Positions 18,064 to 27,266 are shown, numbered from the stretch's first letter. The stretch: 64,000 nucleotides of DNA from Elioraea thermophila (ex Habib et al. 2022) (GCF_003336755.1 NZ_QMDI01000005.1:248001-312000); one strand, 5' to 3'. Notes: generated by a model from the letters alone, not told the origin. A program made the numbers and translations.

Positions 18064-19461
18064 TCAGCTCTCCAGCATGCGGCGCAGCAGCTCGACGTCC
18101 TCGGCGAGCGAGGGGTCCTTCTGCATCAGCTCGGCAATCCGCGCACAGGCATGCATCACCGTGGTGTGGTCGCGATTGCCGAACTTGCGCCCGATTTCGG
18201 GCAGGGAGCGCGCGGTGAGCTGCTTGGCGAGATACATCGCGATCTGCCGCGGCCGGGCGACCGCGCGCGCCCGACGGGCGGAGAACATGTCGGTGAGGCG
18301 GATGTTGTAGTGCTCCGCCACCCGCTTCTGGATCTCCTCGATGGTCACGCGCCTCTCATGCGCGCGCAGGAGGTCGCGCAGCACCTCCTGCGTGCTTTCG
18401 AGGGTGATGGGGCGGCCCACCAGTTGCGCGTGCGCAACGACGCGGTTCAGCGCGCCCTCGAGGTCGCGCACGTTGGTGGTGATCTTGTGCGCCATGAACT
18501 CCATCACCTTCTGCGGCACGGCAACCCCCTGCAGGGCGGCCTTCGCCTGCAGGATGCCGATGCGGAGTTCGTAGGTGGTGGCGTGGATGTCGGCGACCAT
18601 GCCGCAGCCGAGACGGGTGCGCAGTCGCTCCTCGATCCCCGACAGGTCGGAGGGCGACTTGTCGGCCGAGACGACGATCTGCTTGCCGGCATCGACCAGC
18701 GCGTTGAAGGTGTGGAAGAACTCCTCCTGCGTGGAATCCTTGCCGATCAGGAACTGCAGATCGTCCACCATCAGCACGTCGACCGCGCGCAGGGTTTCCT
18801 TGAACTCGACCGAGGATTGGCTGCGGATGGCGGCGATGAAGCGGTACATGAACTTCTCGGCCGACATGTAGGCGACGGCGCGCTGCGGGGTGCGTTCGCG
18901 GATCGCCCAGGCGATGGCGTGCATCAGGTGAGTCTTGCCGAGGCCCACGCCGCCATAGAGGAAAAGCGGATTGAACCCTGGCGTGGGCCCGCTCTCCGCC
19001 ACCCGGCGCGCGCAGGCATAGGCGAACTCGTTCGGCTTGCCGACGACGAAGGTGCCGAAGGTGAAGCGCGGGTCGAGCGGACCGGAAAGGTCGCTGCGCG
19101 CATCGCTGCGCAGGTCGTTGCGCACCGTCTCGGCCGTCGTATAGGGGGCTGAGGGCTCGGCCGAGGGAGGCGGGGCAAGCGCTTCGGCGAGCCCGGCCTG
19201 GGGTTGGCCGATGCGCAGTTCGACGCGGCGGATGCGGGCGTTCTCCGCGTTCCACAGCGCGCGAATGCGATCGCCGTAATGCGCCCGCACCCAATCGCGC
19301 AGGAAGCGTGTCGGCAGGACGATGGTGACCTCGTCGTCGCTGACGGCGGCGAGGGTCATCTGGCGAAGCCAGGTGCGGTACTGCACCTCGCCGACCTCTT
19401 CGCGCAGCCGGCCGCGCACGCGCGCCCACTGGCCGCCGATTTCAGGGTCGATCGGAGACAC
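18064..19461 (-). CDS. dnaA: Chromosomal replication initiator protein
   Basis: This protein of about 465 residues opens oriC. Domain I is WARVRGRLREEVGEVQYRTWL. The AAA+ core has Walker A (GGVGLGKTHL) and Walker B (VLMVDDLQF), and the C-terminal DNA-binding domain has the signature DHTTVMHACARI. I prefer GTG 19461 because the product then begins right before domain I; an in-frame TTG at 19503 and GTG at 19482 are alternatives. A likely promoter lies at 19588-19616. No perfect DnaA box (TTATCCACA-like) is visible in the 263 bases towards rpsT, so oriC is probably not in this gap. Confidence 0.95.
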   Translation of the reverse strand: MSPIDPEIGGQWARVRGRLREEVGEVQYRTWLRQMTLAAVSDDEVTIVLPTRFLRDWVRAHYGDRIRALWNAENARIRRVELRIGQPQAGLAEALAPPPSAEPSAPYTTAETVRNDLRSDARSDLSGPLDPRFTFGTFVVGKPNEFAYACARRVAESGPTPGFNPLFLYGGVGLGKTHLMHAIAWAIRERTPQRAVAYMSAEKFMYRFIAAIRSQSSVEFKETLRAVDVLMVDDLQFLIGKDSTQEEFFHTFNALVDAGKQIVVSADKSPSDLSGIEERLRTRLGCGMVADIHATTYELRIGILQAKAALQGVAVPQKVMEFMAHKITTNVRDLEGALNRVVAHAQLVGRPITLESTQEVLRDLLRAHERRVTIEEIQKRVAEHYNIRLTDMFSARRARAVARPRQIAMYLAKQLTARSLPEIGRKFGNRDHTTVMHACARIAELMQKDPSLAEDVELLRRMLES

Positions 19462-19587
19462 GCCGAGCCCGCCCTCTTCCACGGTCCCTTCCGTTGCGCG
19501 CAAGTGGATCGCACCCTGCGCCCGGCTGCTGCCGAGCGCACGGCGCAGACCCTCGTGTTTTAGGAAAGCCGCCGCACCGGAGGCAAA

Positions 19588-19616
19588 TCAATATTTGCGC
19601 TGATGTTACGTTTCAA
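19588..19616 (-). promoter_or_regulatory. Putative dnaA promoter with overlapping inverted repeat
   Basis: On the minus strand TTGAAA (-35, 19616-19611) and TATTGA (-10, 19593-19588) are separated by 17 bases in an AT-rich pocket. The perfect inverted repeat GCAAAT-CAAT-ATTTGC at 19583-19598 covers the -10, so a repressor could bind there. The site is about 130 bases before the preferred start codon. This is motif reading only. Confidence 0.4.
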
Positions 19617-19734
19617 AGACTACGCCTAAGTACTTGTTGGTTGTGTTACGAGAAACGACGAAGACACATAGGCGCCAACCAGTTCATGGCAGGCGCGCTG
19701 ACACTGACCAGACTGCGCGGTTACTGGTGCCGAG

Positions 19735-19756
19735 GCGGCCGCAATGTAGCGGCCGC
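19735..19756 (-). terminator. Hairpin downstream of rpsT
   Basis: GCGGCCGC-AATGTA-GCGGCCGC makes an 8-bp GC stem with a six-base loop, about ten bases after the rpsT stop on the minus strand. No T-run follows, so if it terminates it does so weakly or with a factor. The remainder of 19504-19766 holds only the dnaA promoter region. Confidence 0.35.
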
Positions 19757-19766
19757 TTCCGCAGGA

Positions 19767-20045
19767 TCAAGCCGACGGTGCGACGTCCAGTGCCTTCACG
19801 CGGCGCGACAGGCGCGCGAGCTTGCGGGCGACAGCATTGCGATGGATCACGCCCTTCGACGCCGCACGCATCAGTTCCGGCGTCAGGGCGTGCAAGGCCG
19901 CCCGCGCCTCCTGTGCCGAACCGGCCGCGATGGCCTTCTCGACCTTCTTGGCGAAGGTTCGAAGCCGCGACCGCCGCGCGCGGTTGCGCACCGTGCGCTT
20001 CTCAATCTGTCGGATGCGCTTCTTCGCCGAAGCCGTATTCGCCAT
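19767..20045 (-). CDS. rpsT: 30S ribosomal protein S20
   Basis: This 92-residue, lysine/arginine-rich protein begins [17 protein letters not shown] and contains [10 protein letters not shown] and [16 protein letters not shown], all typical of S20. It binds 16S rRNA in the 30S body. S20 genes next to dnaA are common in alphaproteobacteria. A strong promoter-like sequence lies about 60 bases upstream. Confidence 0.97.
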   Translation of the reverse strand: MANTASAKKRIRQIEKRTVRNRARRSRLRTFAKKVEKAIAAGSAQEARAALHALTPELMRAASKGVIHRNAVARKLARLSRRVKALDVAPSA

Positions 20046-20104
20046 GACGCTGCTCGATCAGGATGCCGATGGGCAGCGGATCACCCCGCCGCCGAAGGCC
20101 GCGC

Positions 20105-20133
20105 TGCTTACACCCCGACTCCCATGCCGTCAA
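20105..20133 (-). promoter_or_regulatory. Putative rpsT promoter
   Basis: On the minus strand TTGACG (20133-20128) and TAAGCA (20110-20105) are 17 bases apart, giving a 5' leader of roughly 50 bases before the rpsT ATG. The -35 is close to consensus and the -10 is weak, as often in GC-rich alphaproteobacteria. Confidence 0.45.
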
Positions 20134-20143
20134 GGCGGCCCAC

Positions 20144-20920
20144 TCAGCGATGGCGAAACGCGGGCGCACGCTTCTCGGCAAACGCCGCCATGCCTTCCTT
20201 CTGGTCCTCGAGCGCGAAGCAGGATTGGAAGAGACGACGCTCGAACCGCACGCCTTCCGACAGCGTCGTCTCGAAGGCGCGGTTCACCGCCTCCTTCGCC
20301 ATCGCCACCGCCGGGCGCGACAGGGAGGCGATCTTCTCCGCCACCCGCACCGCCTCGTCGATCAGTTCCGCCGCCGGCACGACGCGCGCGACGAGCCCGG
20401 CACGCTCGGCCTCCTCGGCGCCCATCATCCGCCCCGTGAGGATCATCTCCATCGCCTTCGACTTGCCCACCGCCCGGGTCAGCCGCTGCGTGCCGCCCGC
20501 GCCGGGGATCACGCCGAGGTTGATCTCCGGCTGGCCGAACTTCGCCGTGTCGGCGGCGAGGATGAAGTCGCACATCATGGCGAGCTCGCAACCGCCACCC
20601 AAGGCGAAGCCCGCCACGGCGGCGATCACCGGCTTGCGGACGGAAAGGATCGTCTCCCAGCGGTTGCCGATGAAATCGTCGTTGACGACGTCGATGAAGG
20701 AGCGGTCCTTCATCTCCTTGATGTCGGCACCGGCGGCGAAGGCCTTCTCGTTCCCGGTCAGCACGATGGCGCCGATCGCGTCATCGGCATCGAACGCGCG
20801 CAAAGCCTGGCCGAGCTCGATCATCAGCTGGTCGCACAGCGCGTTCAGCGCCTTCGGCCGATTCAGCGTGATCAGGCCGACCGGCCCGCGCGTTTCGGTG
20901 AGGATCATCTCGTAGGCCAC
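20144..20920 (-). CDS. Enoyl-CoA hydratase (crotonase family)
   Basis: This 258-residue crotonase hydrates trans-2-enoyl-CoA in beta-oxidation. The oxyanion hole is formed by AAGADIKEM and [15 protein letters not shown], and the catalytic glutamate lies in [35 protein letters not shown] is also typical. GTG 20920 is preferred, with GAGGGGGA eight bases upstream. It resembles short-chain enoyl-CoA hydratases of the PaaF/Ech type, but the exact pathway is open. It precedes rpsT on the same strand, with a separate promoter for rpsT. Confidence 0.88.
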   Translation of the reverse strand: MAYEMILTETRGPVGLITLNRPKALNALCDQLMIELGQALRAFDADDAIGAIVLTGNEKAFAAGADIKEMKDRSFIDVVNDDFIGNRWETILSVRKPVIAAVAGFALGGGCELAMMCDFILAADTAKFGQPEINLGVIPGAGGTQRLTRAVGKSKAMEMILTGRMMGAEEAERAGLVARVVPAAELIDEAVRVAEKIASLSRPAVAMAKEAVNRAFETTLSEGVRFERRLFQSCFALEDQKEGMAAFAEKRAPAFRHR

Positions 20921-20961
20921 GGGTTCGTCCCCCTCGCTGGCTGCGACGGGCCCTCGCCTAC

Positions 20962-21804
20962 TCAACGCTGCGTGCGGGGGCAATAGAACGTGGTGCGCCC
21001 CTGCTGCACCATGGTCGCGATGCCGCGGCAGGCGGGAGGCCCCGGGCAACGCTCGCAGGGCTCACCGGCCCGGCCATAGACCTTCCAGGCATGCTGGAAG
21101 TAGCCGAGTTCGCCGTTCGTCTGCCGCCAATCGCGCAAGGACGAACCGCCGGCGGCGATGGCCTCCTCGAGCGTGGCCTTGATCGCGGCGACGAGGCGGG
21201 CGGCGCGCTCGCCGCGCACCGTGCGCGCCTCGCGCTTCGGCGAGATGCCGGCGCGGAACAACGCTTCGCAGGCATAGATGTTGCCCAAGCCCGCCACCAC
21301 GGCCTGATCCATCAGCGCCGCCTTGATCGCGCAGCGCCGTCCCGCCAAGGCGGCCTCGAGCACGGCCGGGGTGAAGGCCGCATCGAGCGGTTCGGGGCCG
21401 AGGCCCGCGAGGCGGGGGTGGTCCGCCTCGTGCGCGGTCGGCACGAGATCGAGGCTGCCGAAGCGGCGCGGATCGACGAACCCCACCCGCCAGCCATCCT
21501 CGGTCTCGATGACCACGTGTTCGTGCGGCACGGGGGACGCCGCCTCATCGGGGGCGGAGAGGCGAAGCCGGCCCGACATGCCCAAGTGCCACAGCACGGT
21601 AAGCCCGCCTTCGAGACGCATCAGGATGGTCTTGCCGCGGCGGCCGAAACCGAGGATGCGCCGGCCCTGCAGCGCCTCGGCAAAGCCCGGCGGGATCGGC
21701 CAGCGCAGATCGCCGCGGGCAAGACCGATGCGGGCGATCCGGCTTCCCGTGAGCCGTGCCGCCAGGCCGCGCCGTACCGTTTCCACCTCGGGCAGTTCCG
21801 GCAT
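20962..21804 (-). CDS. mutM: Formamidopyrimidine-DNA glycosylase (Fpg)
   Basis: This 280-residue base-excision enzyme removes 8-oxoguanine and nicks the abasic site. [14 protein letters not shown] carries the catalytic Pro1/Glu2, the beta-hairpin Lys is in [10 protein letters not shown], and [17 protein letters not shown] is the H2TH segment. The C-terminal zinc finger is atypical: CERC is followed by PPACRG, and the end reads CPRTQR, so the last canonical cysteine is threonine. It is divergent from ubiE with 47 bases between starts, a frequent alphaproteobacterial arrangement. Confidence 0.93.
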   Translation of the reverse strand: MPELPEVETVRRGLAARLTGSRIARIGLARGDLRWPIPPGFAEALQGRRILGFGRRGKTILMRLEGGLTVLWHLGMSGRLRLSAPDEAASPVPHEHVVIETEDGWRVGFVDPRRFGSLDLVPTAHEADHPRLAGLGPEPLDAAFTPAVLEAALAGRRCAIKAALMDQAVVAGLGNIYACEALFRAGISPKREARTVRGERAARLVAAIKATLEEAIAAGGSSLRDWRQTNGELGYFQHAWKVYGRAGEPCERCPGPPACRGIATMVQQGRTTFYCPRTQR

Positions 21805-21851
21805 GCCCCCTCCCTCGCCTCCGCGCGGGTTCGAGGCTACGCTCGCGCGCC

Positions 21852-22598
21852 ATGAGCGACAACGCACCCGTCACCCATTTCGGCTATCGCACCGTGCCCG
21901 TGCCCGAGAAGAAGGGGTTGGTGCGCGGCGTGTTCGACTCGGTCGCGCAACGCTACGACCTGATGAACGACCTGATGAGCCTCGGCATCCATCGGGTCTG
22001 GAAGCGCATCTTCGTCAACACACTCGCGCCCCACCCGCGGATGCGCTTGCTTGATCTCGCCGCCGGCACCGGCGACATCGCCTTTCTTGCCCTCGAACGC
22101 GGCGCGGGAGCCGTCGTGCTCGCCGATCTCACCGAGGCGATGCTGAGGGTGGCGGAGGAGCGCGCAGTGGCGAAGGGGCTGATCGGGCGCTGCGAGTTCC
22201 TGGTGGCGGATGCCGAGGCGCTGCCTTTGCCCGACGCCTCGTTCGATGCAGTAACGATCGCCTTCGGCCTGCGCAACTGCACCGACATCGATGCCGTGCT
22301 GCGCGAGAGCCACCGCGTGCTGCGCCCCGGCGGGCGCTTCCTCTGTCTCGAGTTTTCGCAGGTTTCGGTCGCCGCCCTGCGTCCCCTCTACGACGCCTAT
22401 TCGTTCACGGTGCTGCCGATGCTCGGCCGCCTGGTTGCGCGCGGCGAGGGAGCCTATCGCTATCTCGCCGAAAGCATCCGCCGCTTCCCGGCGCAGGCCG
22501 AGCTTGCCGAGCGCATGCGGCAGGCCGGCTTCGAGCGCGTGACCTGGCGCGACCTCTCCGCCGGCATCGCTGCCATCCACTCCGGCTGGCGTCTCTGA
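21852..22598 (+). CDS. ubiE: Demethylmenaquinone/2-methoxy-6-polyprenyl-1,4-benzoquinol methyltransferase
   Basis: This 248-residue SAM-dependent C-methyltransferase acts in ubiquinone synthesis. Signature segments are FDSVAQRYDLMNDLMSLG, LDLAAGTGDIAF (motif I), FGLRNCTDI and VLRPGGRFLCLEFS. Length and order match UbiE over the whole protein. In many relatives ubiB follows; here pdxY follows after 46 bases. Confidence 0.95.
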   Translation: MSDNAPVTHFGYRTVPVPEKKGLVRGVFDSVAQRYDLMNDLMSLGIHRVWKRIFVNTLAPHPRMRLLDLAAGTGDIAFLALERGAGAVVLADLTEAMLRVAEERAVAKGLIGRCEFLVADAEALPLPDASFDAVTIAFGLRNCTDIDAVLRESHRVLRPGGRFLCLEFSQVSVAALRPLYDAYSFTVLPMLGRLVARGEGAYRYLAESIRRFPAQAELAERMRQAGFERVTWRDLSAGIAAIHSGWRL

Positions 22599-22644
22599 GC
22601 CTCCGCCGTTCCTCTCCTCTCGTCCCGAAAGCGGGGTTTCGTCC

Positions 22645-23496
22645 GTGAAGGTGCTGTCGATCCAGTCCTGGGTCAGCCACGGCCATGCCGGCAATGCGGC
22701 GGCGATCTTTCCGCTGCAGCGCCTCGGCGTCGAGGTGGTCGCGGTCCATACCGTGCTGTTCTCCAACCATACCGGTTACGGATCGTGGCGCGGGCGCATC
22801 GTCGACGCCGAGCTCGTGCGCGAGATCGTGCATGGGGTGGCGGAGCGCGGGGCGCTCGCCGAGACGGATGCACTGCTCACCGGCTACATGGGCGAGGCAG
22901 GCATCGGCGAGGCGATCCTCGACGCGCATGCACGACTGAAGGCGGCAAATGCCCGCGCGCTCTGGTGCTGCGACCCGGTGATCGGCGACGACGGCCGCGG
23001 CGTCTTCGTCCGCCCCGGGATCCCCGAGTTCTTCCGCGACCGTTGCGTGCCGGCGGCCGACATCCTCACCCCGAACCAGTTCGAGCTCGCCTGGCTGACG
23101 GGTGCGGAGGCGCGCACGCGCGCGACTTTGCTTGCCGCGGCGCGGGCGCTGATCGCGCGCGGACCGCGGATCGTGTTCGTCACCTCGCTCGCGGTGGAGG
23201 ACACGCCCGAGGACGCGATCGATGTGGTCGCGGTCGATGCGTCGCGCGCGGTGCGGGTGCGGGTGCCGAAACTGCCGATCATCGGGCGCGGCACGGGCGA
23301 TGCCATCGCCGCCCTGTTCCTCGCTCACGTGCTGGCCGGGCGCGATCTCGCCGAGGCCGCCGCGCGCGCCGCCTCCTCCTTGCACGGCGTGCTGCGCGCC
23401 ACGGTGGCGGCGGGGCGGCAGGAGATGGCGCTGATCCCGGCGCAGGAGCAGCTCGTCGCCCCGGATCCCCTGTTTCCCGCCGAACCGTTCGCCTGA
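22645..23496 (+). CDS. pdxY: Pyridoxal kinase
   Basis: This 283-residue ribokinase-fold enzyme phosphorylates pyridoxal to PLP in the salvage pathway. It opens with VLSIQSWVSHGHAGNAAAIFPLQRLG, continues with VHTVLFSNHTGYG and the CDPVIGD loop, and ends with the ATP/anion-hole motif GRGTGDAIAALFLAH holding the catalytic Asp. All are typical of PdxY. It starts with GTG 46 bases after ubiE and is probably co-transcribed with it. Confidence 0.92.
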   Translation: MKVLSIQSWVSHGHAGNAAAIFPLQRLGVEVVAVHTVLFSNHTGYGSWRGRIVDAELVREIVHGVAERGALAETDALLTGYMGEAGIGEAILDAHARLKAANARALWCCDPVIGDDGRGVFVRPGIPEFFRDRCVPAADILTPNQFELAWLTGAEARTRATLLAAARALIARGPRIVFVTSLAVEDTPEDAIDVVAVDASRAVRVRVPKLPIIGRGTGDAIAALFLAHVLAGRDLAEAAARAASSLHGVLRATVAAGRQEMALIPAQEQLVAPDPLFPAEPFA

Positions 23497-23567
23497 CGCC
23501 CTGCTGCGATGACGATCGCCCGCGCAGCGTGCTAGCACCGCCCGGTCAGCGTGCAGGGGCAACGAGC

Positions 23568-24119
23568 ATGAGCCATCCGATCGCCCGCCGGCTCGCCGAG
23601 GCGGGAAGCGTCCTCATCGTCCGCGAAGCGACGCCGCAAGCCGCGCGCGCGCGCATCGCAGAGGGCCGGGCGGCAGGCCTCGTCGCGTTCGAGATCGCAC
23701 TCTCGACGCCGTCGGCGATCGAGCTGATCCGCGACTTCGCCGCCGACCCCGCGCTCGTCATCGGCGCCGGCACGGTGCGCACGGCGGCCGAGGCCTATGC
23801 CTGCGGCGAGGCCGGGGCGCGCTTCCTGGTCTGCCCCTGGAACGAGCCGGAGATCGTTCCTGCCGGGAAACGCTTCGGCGCCTGCGTCATGCTCGGCGCC
23901 CTCACCCCCGACGAGGTGGTCGAGGCGCTCGAGGGTTTCGCCGACGCGGTCTCGGTCTTCCCCGCCCCCTCCCTCGGCGGCGCAGCGCACATTCGTGCCC
24001 TGCGCACGGTGTTTCCGGAGGTCGCGTTCTACCCCTCGGGCGGCATCGCCGCCGCCGAAGCCATGGCCTATCGCGACGGCGGGGCGGCCTTCGTCGGCAT
24101 CGACCGCATCGAGGCCTGA
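23568..24119 (+). CDS. KDPG aldolase-family protein lacking catalytic residues
   Basis: This 183-residue TIM-barrel protein follows the Eda/KDPG-aldolase pattern: VLIVREATPQAARARIAEG, VAFEIALSTPSAIELI, VIGAGTVRTAAEAYA, GARFLVCPWNEPEIV, GAITPDEV-like GALTPDEV and YPSGGIA. Glu42 matches the family glutamate, but the position of the substrate Arg is Ser46 and the Schiff-base lysine position (KFFPA in E. coli) reads Ser129 in SVFPA. It may therefore be non-catalytic or act on another substrate. It follows pdxY by 71 bases. No edd or other Entner-Doudoroff gene is nearby. Confidence 0.75.
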   Translation: MSHPIARRLAEAGSVLIVREATPQAARARIAEGRAAGLVAFEIALSTPSAIELIRDFAADPALVIGAGTVRTAAEAYACGEAGARFLVCPWNEPEIVPAGKRFGACVMLGALTPDEVVEALEGFADAVSVFPAPSLGGAAHIRALRTVFPEVAFYPSGGIAAAEAMAYRDGGAAFVGIDRIEA

Positions 24120-24125
24120 GCGCGC

Positions 24126-24512
24126 TCAGCCAAAATACCACGACTCCGGATTGTCGATCGGCCGGTCCTCGTTCAGCCGCAGGAAACCCTTGATGGTGCG
24201 GCCGAGGGTGAGAATGAAGCCCCAGGCGAGGAAGGCCAGGCCCACCACCAGCCAAGCCGAGACGAAGCCGACCACGCCCCACAGGATGGACAGCCAGAAG
24301 GTGCGGATCTGGAACGTGAAATGGGTGGCGAGCCAGGGCGGGGCGCCGTCGCGGGCGTAATAGGCAAGCACGACGCCGACGAGGAAGGTGATGCCGACGA
24401 AGAAGCCCGCGCCGTAGAGGAGGTAAACCGCCAGCGCGTAATTGCGCGCCCGCCGCTCGCGCGGGTCTTCCGGCGGACGGCGGGGGACATATGGGACCGA
24501 GCCGTCGCTCAC
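24126..24512 (-). CDS. Small membrane protein, DUF4870-like
   Basis: This 128-residue protein has a charged N-terminus and three predicted membrane helices (roughly 26-50, 68-88 and 86-106), with RTFWLSILWGVVGFVSAWLV and a polar C-terminus. It resembles the DUF4870/Tic20-like fold of small membrane proteins; its function is unknown. The start overlaps the M81 peptidase stop by four bases, making it the last gene of that operon. Confidence 0.65.
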   Translation of the reverse strand: MSDGSVPYVPRRPPEDPRERRARNYALAVYLLYGAGFFVGITFLVGVVLAYYARDGAPPWLATHFTFQIRTFWLSILWGVVGFVSAWLVVGLAFLAWGFILTLGRTIKGFLRLNEDRPIDNPESWYFG

Positions 24513-25975
24513 GGCCGCAGCGCAAGCCCGGGGCGGAGGTTGCGGAAAGGCAACGACGCCGGCTCGGCGACCACGGGCCCCGGGGCGGCGACGATCAGCA
24601 CCTCCTTGGCGATCGGCTGGAAGTCGGCGCGGAAATGCACCGAGGACTTCAAGGCAAGCACGGGCGCGCGTTCCGGGGTGAGACCGAGATGGCGGAACAT
24701 GGCGCGATCGTAGGCCTGCATCTTGCGCGAGGCCACCGCGATCCGCACCCCGCCGGTCTCGAGCAGCGCCATCGGCCCGAGATCCGCACGGTTGCCGCGC
24801 GTCATCGGCCCCTCGCAGGTGAAGCGGCCCGAAGCCAGCGCGAGCACCCGGAAGCGCGCCGTGAAGGGCATGCCGTCGCTCTTGCCGCCGAGTGCGAGGT
24901 CGATCGTCGCTCCCGTCCCCGCCTCGTGCGCCGCCTGCGCGGCCTCGGGGTCGTTCAGCACGCCGACCACCGCGCCCGTCACCCCGCCCTCGACGAGGGC
25001 GCGCAACAGCCCGGTGGTGTCGCCGTGCCCGCCGCCACCCGGGTTGTCCTGCGTGTCGGCGAGGATGATCGGCGGTCCCTCAGGGGAGGCGTGGGCAAGG
25101 CAGTGCGCCACCGCCTCTTCGGGCGAGAGGATCGGCTGGCGCATCTCGGACCGGCGCGCCACGAACGCTGAGGCGAGGCGCGCAGCCGCCTCCTCCGCCG
25201 CCTCCGCCGTCTCCGCATAGGCCGTCACCGCCGGCCCGCAGCCGGGAAAATCGCAGTAGGGGAAGCCGAGGGAGAGCGAGAGGTCGATCGCCCCCGTTTC
25301 GCGCTCGATCCGCTCGCGCAGCCCGTAGAGCTCGCGCATCGGCGAAACGAGCGTGCACTGGGCGGTGATGGGGACGAGGAAGTCGATCGGCCGATGCGCG
25401 CGCGCCCAAGGGCGGCCGTGCGCGATGCGCCGCAGCAGGAGGGCTGCGGCGCGGGCGCCGGTTTCCTTCATGTCGACGTGCGGGTAAGTGCGGTACGCGG
25501 TGAGAACGTCGGCGAGCTCCGCCATCGCCGGCGTGACGTTGGCGTGCAGGTCGAGGCTCACCGCGATCGGAAGCTCGCCCAGGCGGTCGCGCAGGCGGCG
25601 CAGCAGTTCGCCTTCGCCGTCCGGCACGTGCTCGGCCATCATCGCCCCGTGCAGGTCGAGATAGACGCCGTCGAGCGGGCCGGCCCGCGCGGCATCCTCG
25701 ACGATCCAACCGGCGATCGTTTCGTAGGCGTCGCGCGTGAGGGGGGCGGACGGCATCGCCATGGCGTAGACGAGCGGCACCACCTCCGCACCCGCCTCGC
25801 GCAGGTGCTCCGCCGCACCGGCGATCGGGATCCGTGTCCCGACGATTGCGGCGAGGACCACCTCGCCGCGGGAGAGCGGGGGGAAGCCGCCAGGGGCGCG
25901 GAAGGCGTCGAGATCGGCCGGGAAGGGCGCGAAGGAGTGGCTCTCGTGCTGGAAGCCGGCGATGGCGATGCGCAT
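24509..25975 (-). CDS. M81-family metallopeptidase (MlrC-like)
   Basis: This 488-residue protein is of the microcystinase C (MlrC) family, metal-dependent hydrolases of small peptides. It begins MRIAIAGFQHESHSFAP, has LDLHGAMMAEH and DLHANVTPAM as likely metal motifs, and a C-terminal MlrC domain. Its ATG overlaps the stop of the upstream amidohydrolase by one base (TGATG). The joint operon suggests stepwise breakdown of a small amide or peptide, but the substrate is not identifiable. Confidence 0.85.
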   Translation of the reverse strand: MRIAIAGFQHESHSFAPFPADLDAFRAPGGFPPLSRGEVVLAAIVGTRIPIAGAAEHLREAGAEVVPLVYAMAMPSAPLTRDAYETIAGWIVEDAARAGPLDGVYLDLHGAMMAEHVPDGEGELLRRLRDRLGELPIAVSLDLHANVTPAMAELADVLTAYRTYPHVDMKETGARAAALLLRRIAHGRPWARAHRPIDFLVPITAQCTLVSPMRELYGLRERIERETGAIDLSLSLGFPYCDFPGCGPAVTAYAETAEAAEEAAARLASAFVARRSEMRQPILSPEEAVAHCLAHASPEGPPIILADTQDNPGGGGHGDTTGLLRALVEGGVTGAVVGVLNDPEAAQAAHEAGTGATIDLALGGKSDGMPFTARFRVLALASGRFTCEGPMTRGNRADLGPMALLETGGVRIAVASRKMQAYDRAMFRHLGLTPERAPVLALKSSVHFRADFQPIAKEVLIVAAPGPVVAEPASLPFRNLRPGLALRP

Positions 25976-27204
25976 CAGGCCCGGCCCGCCGCGGCCAGCA
26001 CGGCATCCGCCAGCACCCGAAGCCCCGCCTCCGCCCACTCCGGCGTGATGCTTTCCGCCTCGTTGTGGCTCAAGCCGCCGTGGCAGGGGACGAAGATCAT
26101 CGCCGTCGGCACCGCGCGCGCGACATAGACGGCGTCATGCCCGATCGGGGTCGGCATCTCGCGCCAGGGGTAGCCGCGCGCTTCGGCCGCCGTGCGCACG
26201 AGGCCCACGAGCCGGGCATCGAACGGCGTCTCGGGGGCGGTCCAGAACGGGTCGATGCGCACCGCCACCCGCCGCGCCGCGGCGATCGCGCTCAGGCGTT
26301 CCTGCAACAGCGCCACCTGGCGGGCGAGCCCCTCGGCGGAGGCGTTGCGCAGATCGACGGTGAACCACACGCGCCCAGGCACGACGTTGCGCGAGGCGGG
26401 CGAAACCTCGAGCCGCCCGACCGTGCCCACCCCGCCCGTCTCGAGCGCGATGCCCTCGATCGCCTCCACCATGCGCGCCGCGGCGACGAGCGCATCACGG
26501 CGCATGCCCATCGGGTTGCCGCCATGCGCCTCCGCGCCGTCCACCGTCACCTCGAACCAGGCTTGGCCCGATGCGCCGGTGACGACGCCGATCACCTTCC
26601 CTTCCGCCTCCAGAACGGGGCCCTGTTCGATGTGCAGCTCGAAATACCCGCCCAAGCGTTTCGCCCAGGATGGGTCGGCGTCGCCCTTCCAGCCGATGCG
26701 CGCGAGCTCCTCGCCGAACACACGGCCCTCCGGGTCGCGCTTGGCGAGGATCTCCTCCTCGCTGAACACGCCGACCGCGACCCCCGAACCCATCATCGGC
26801 GGCGAGAAGCGCGCCCCTTCCTCGTTCGTCCAGTTCACCAGCACCACGGGCGCCTTCGTGCGCACGCCCGCCTCGTGCATGGCGCGCAGCACCTCGAGCC
26901 CCGCCAGCACGCCGAGCACGCCGTCGAACTTGCCGCCCGTCGGTTGCGTATCCAGGTGGCTGCCCATCGCGATCGGGGGCAGGGAGGGGTCTTCGCCCTC
27001 GCGCCGCAGCACCATGTTGCCGACGCGATCGACGGCAAGCGTCAGGCCGAGCTCCGCGCCCCAGCGCGCCAGTAGCCGGCGGCCTTCCCCGTCGGCGTCG
27101 GTGAGGGTCTGGCGGTTGCACCCGCCTTTCGCGGTCGCACCGATGCGCGCCATCTCCATCAGACTCGCCCAGAGGCGCGCCCCGCTTACGGGAAGGTTGT
27201 CCAT
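25975..27204 (-). CDS. Zn-dependent hydrolase, allantoate/carbamoyl-amino-acid amidohydrolase type
   Basis: This 409-residue M20-family enzyme matches N-carbamoyl-L-amino-acid hydrolases, allantoate amidohydrolases and beta-ureidopropionases. Metal ligands lie in GSHLDTQPTGGKFDG, NWTNEEGARF and HIEQGPVLE; PCHGGLSHNEAES is the C-terminal ligand region. ATG 27204 has GGAGAAGAG upstream and is preferred over a longer frame to 27270. It is the first gene of a three-gene operon with the M81 peptidase and a membrane protein. Sequence alone does not separate the possible substrates. Confidence 0.85.
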   Translation of the reverse strand: MDNLPVSGARLWASLMEMARIGATAKGGCNRQTLTDADGEGRRLLARWGAELGLTLAVDRVGNMVLRREGEDPSLPPIAMGSHLDTQPTGGKFDGVLGVLAGLEVLRAMHEAGVRTKAPVVLVNWTNEEGARFSPPMMGSGVAVGVFSEEEILAKRDPEGRVFGEELARIGWKGDADPSWAKRLGGYFELHIEQGPVLEAEGKVIGVVTGASGQAWFEVTVDGAEAHGGNPMGMRRDALVAAARMVEAIEGIALETGGVGTVGRLEVSPASRNVVPGRVWFTVDLRNASAEGLARQVALLQERLSAIAAARRVAVRIDPFWTAPETPFDARLVGLVRTAAEARGYPWREMPTPIGHDAVYVARAVPTAMIFVPCHGGLSHNEAESITPEWAEAGLRVLADAVLAAAGRA

Positions 27205-27266
27205 GCCTCGCTCTTCTCCAGGTCGATCCCACATCGTGTTGGCGCCCGCACCATCGGAAGCCAGCA

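Noticed and set aside
19504-19766. oriC between dnaA and rpsT
   Set aside because: No DnaA-box cluster or AT-rich unwinding repeats are visible; only one short AT-rich promoter pocket.
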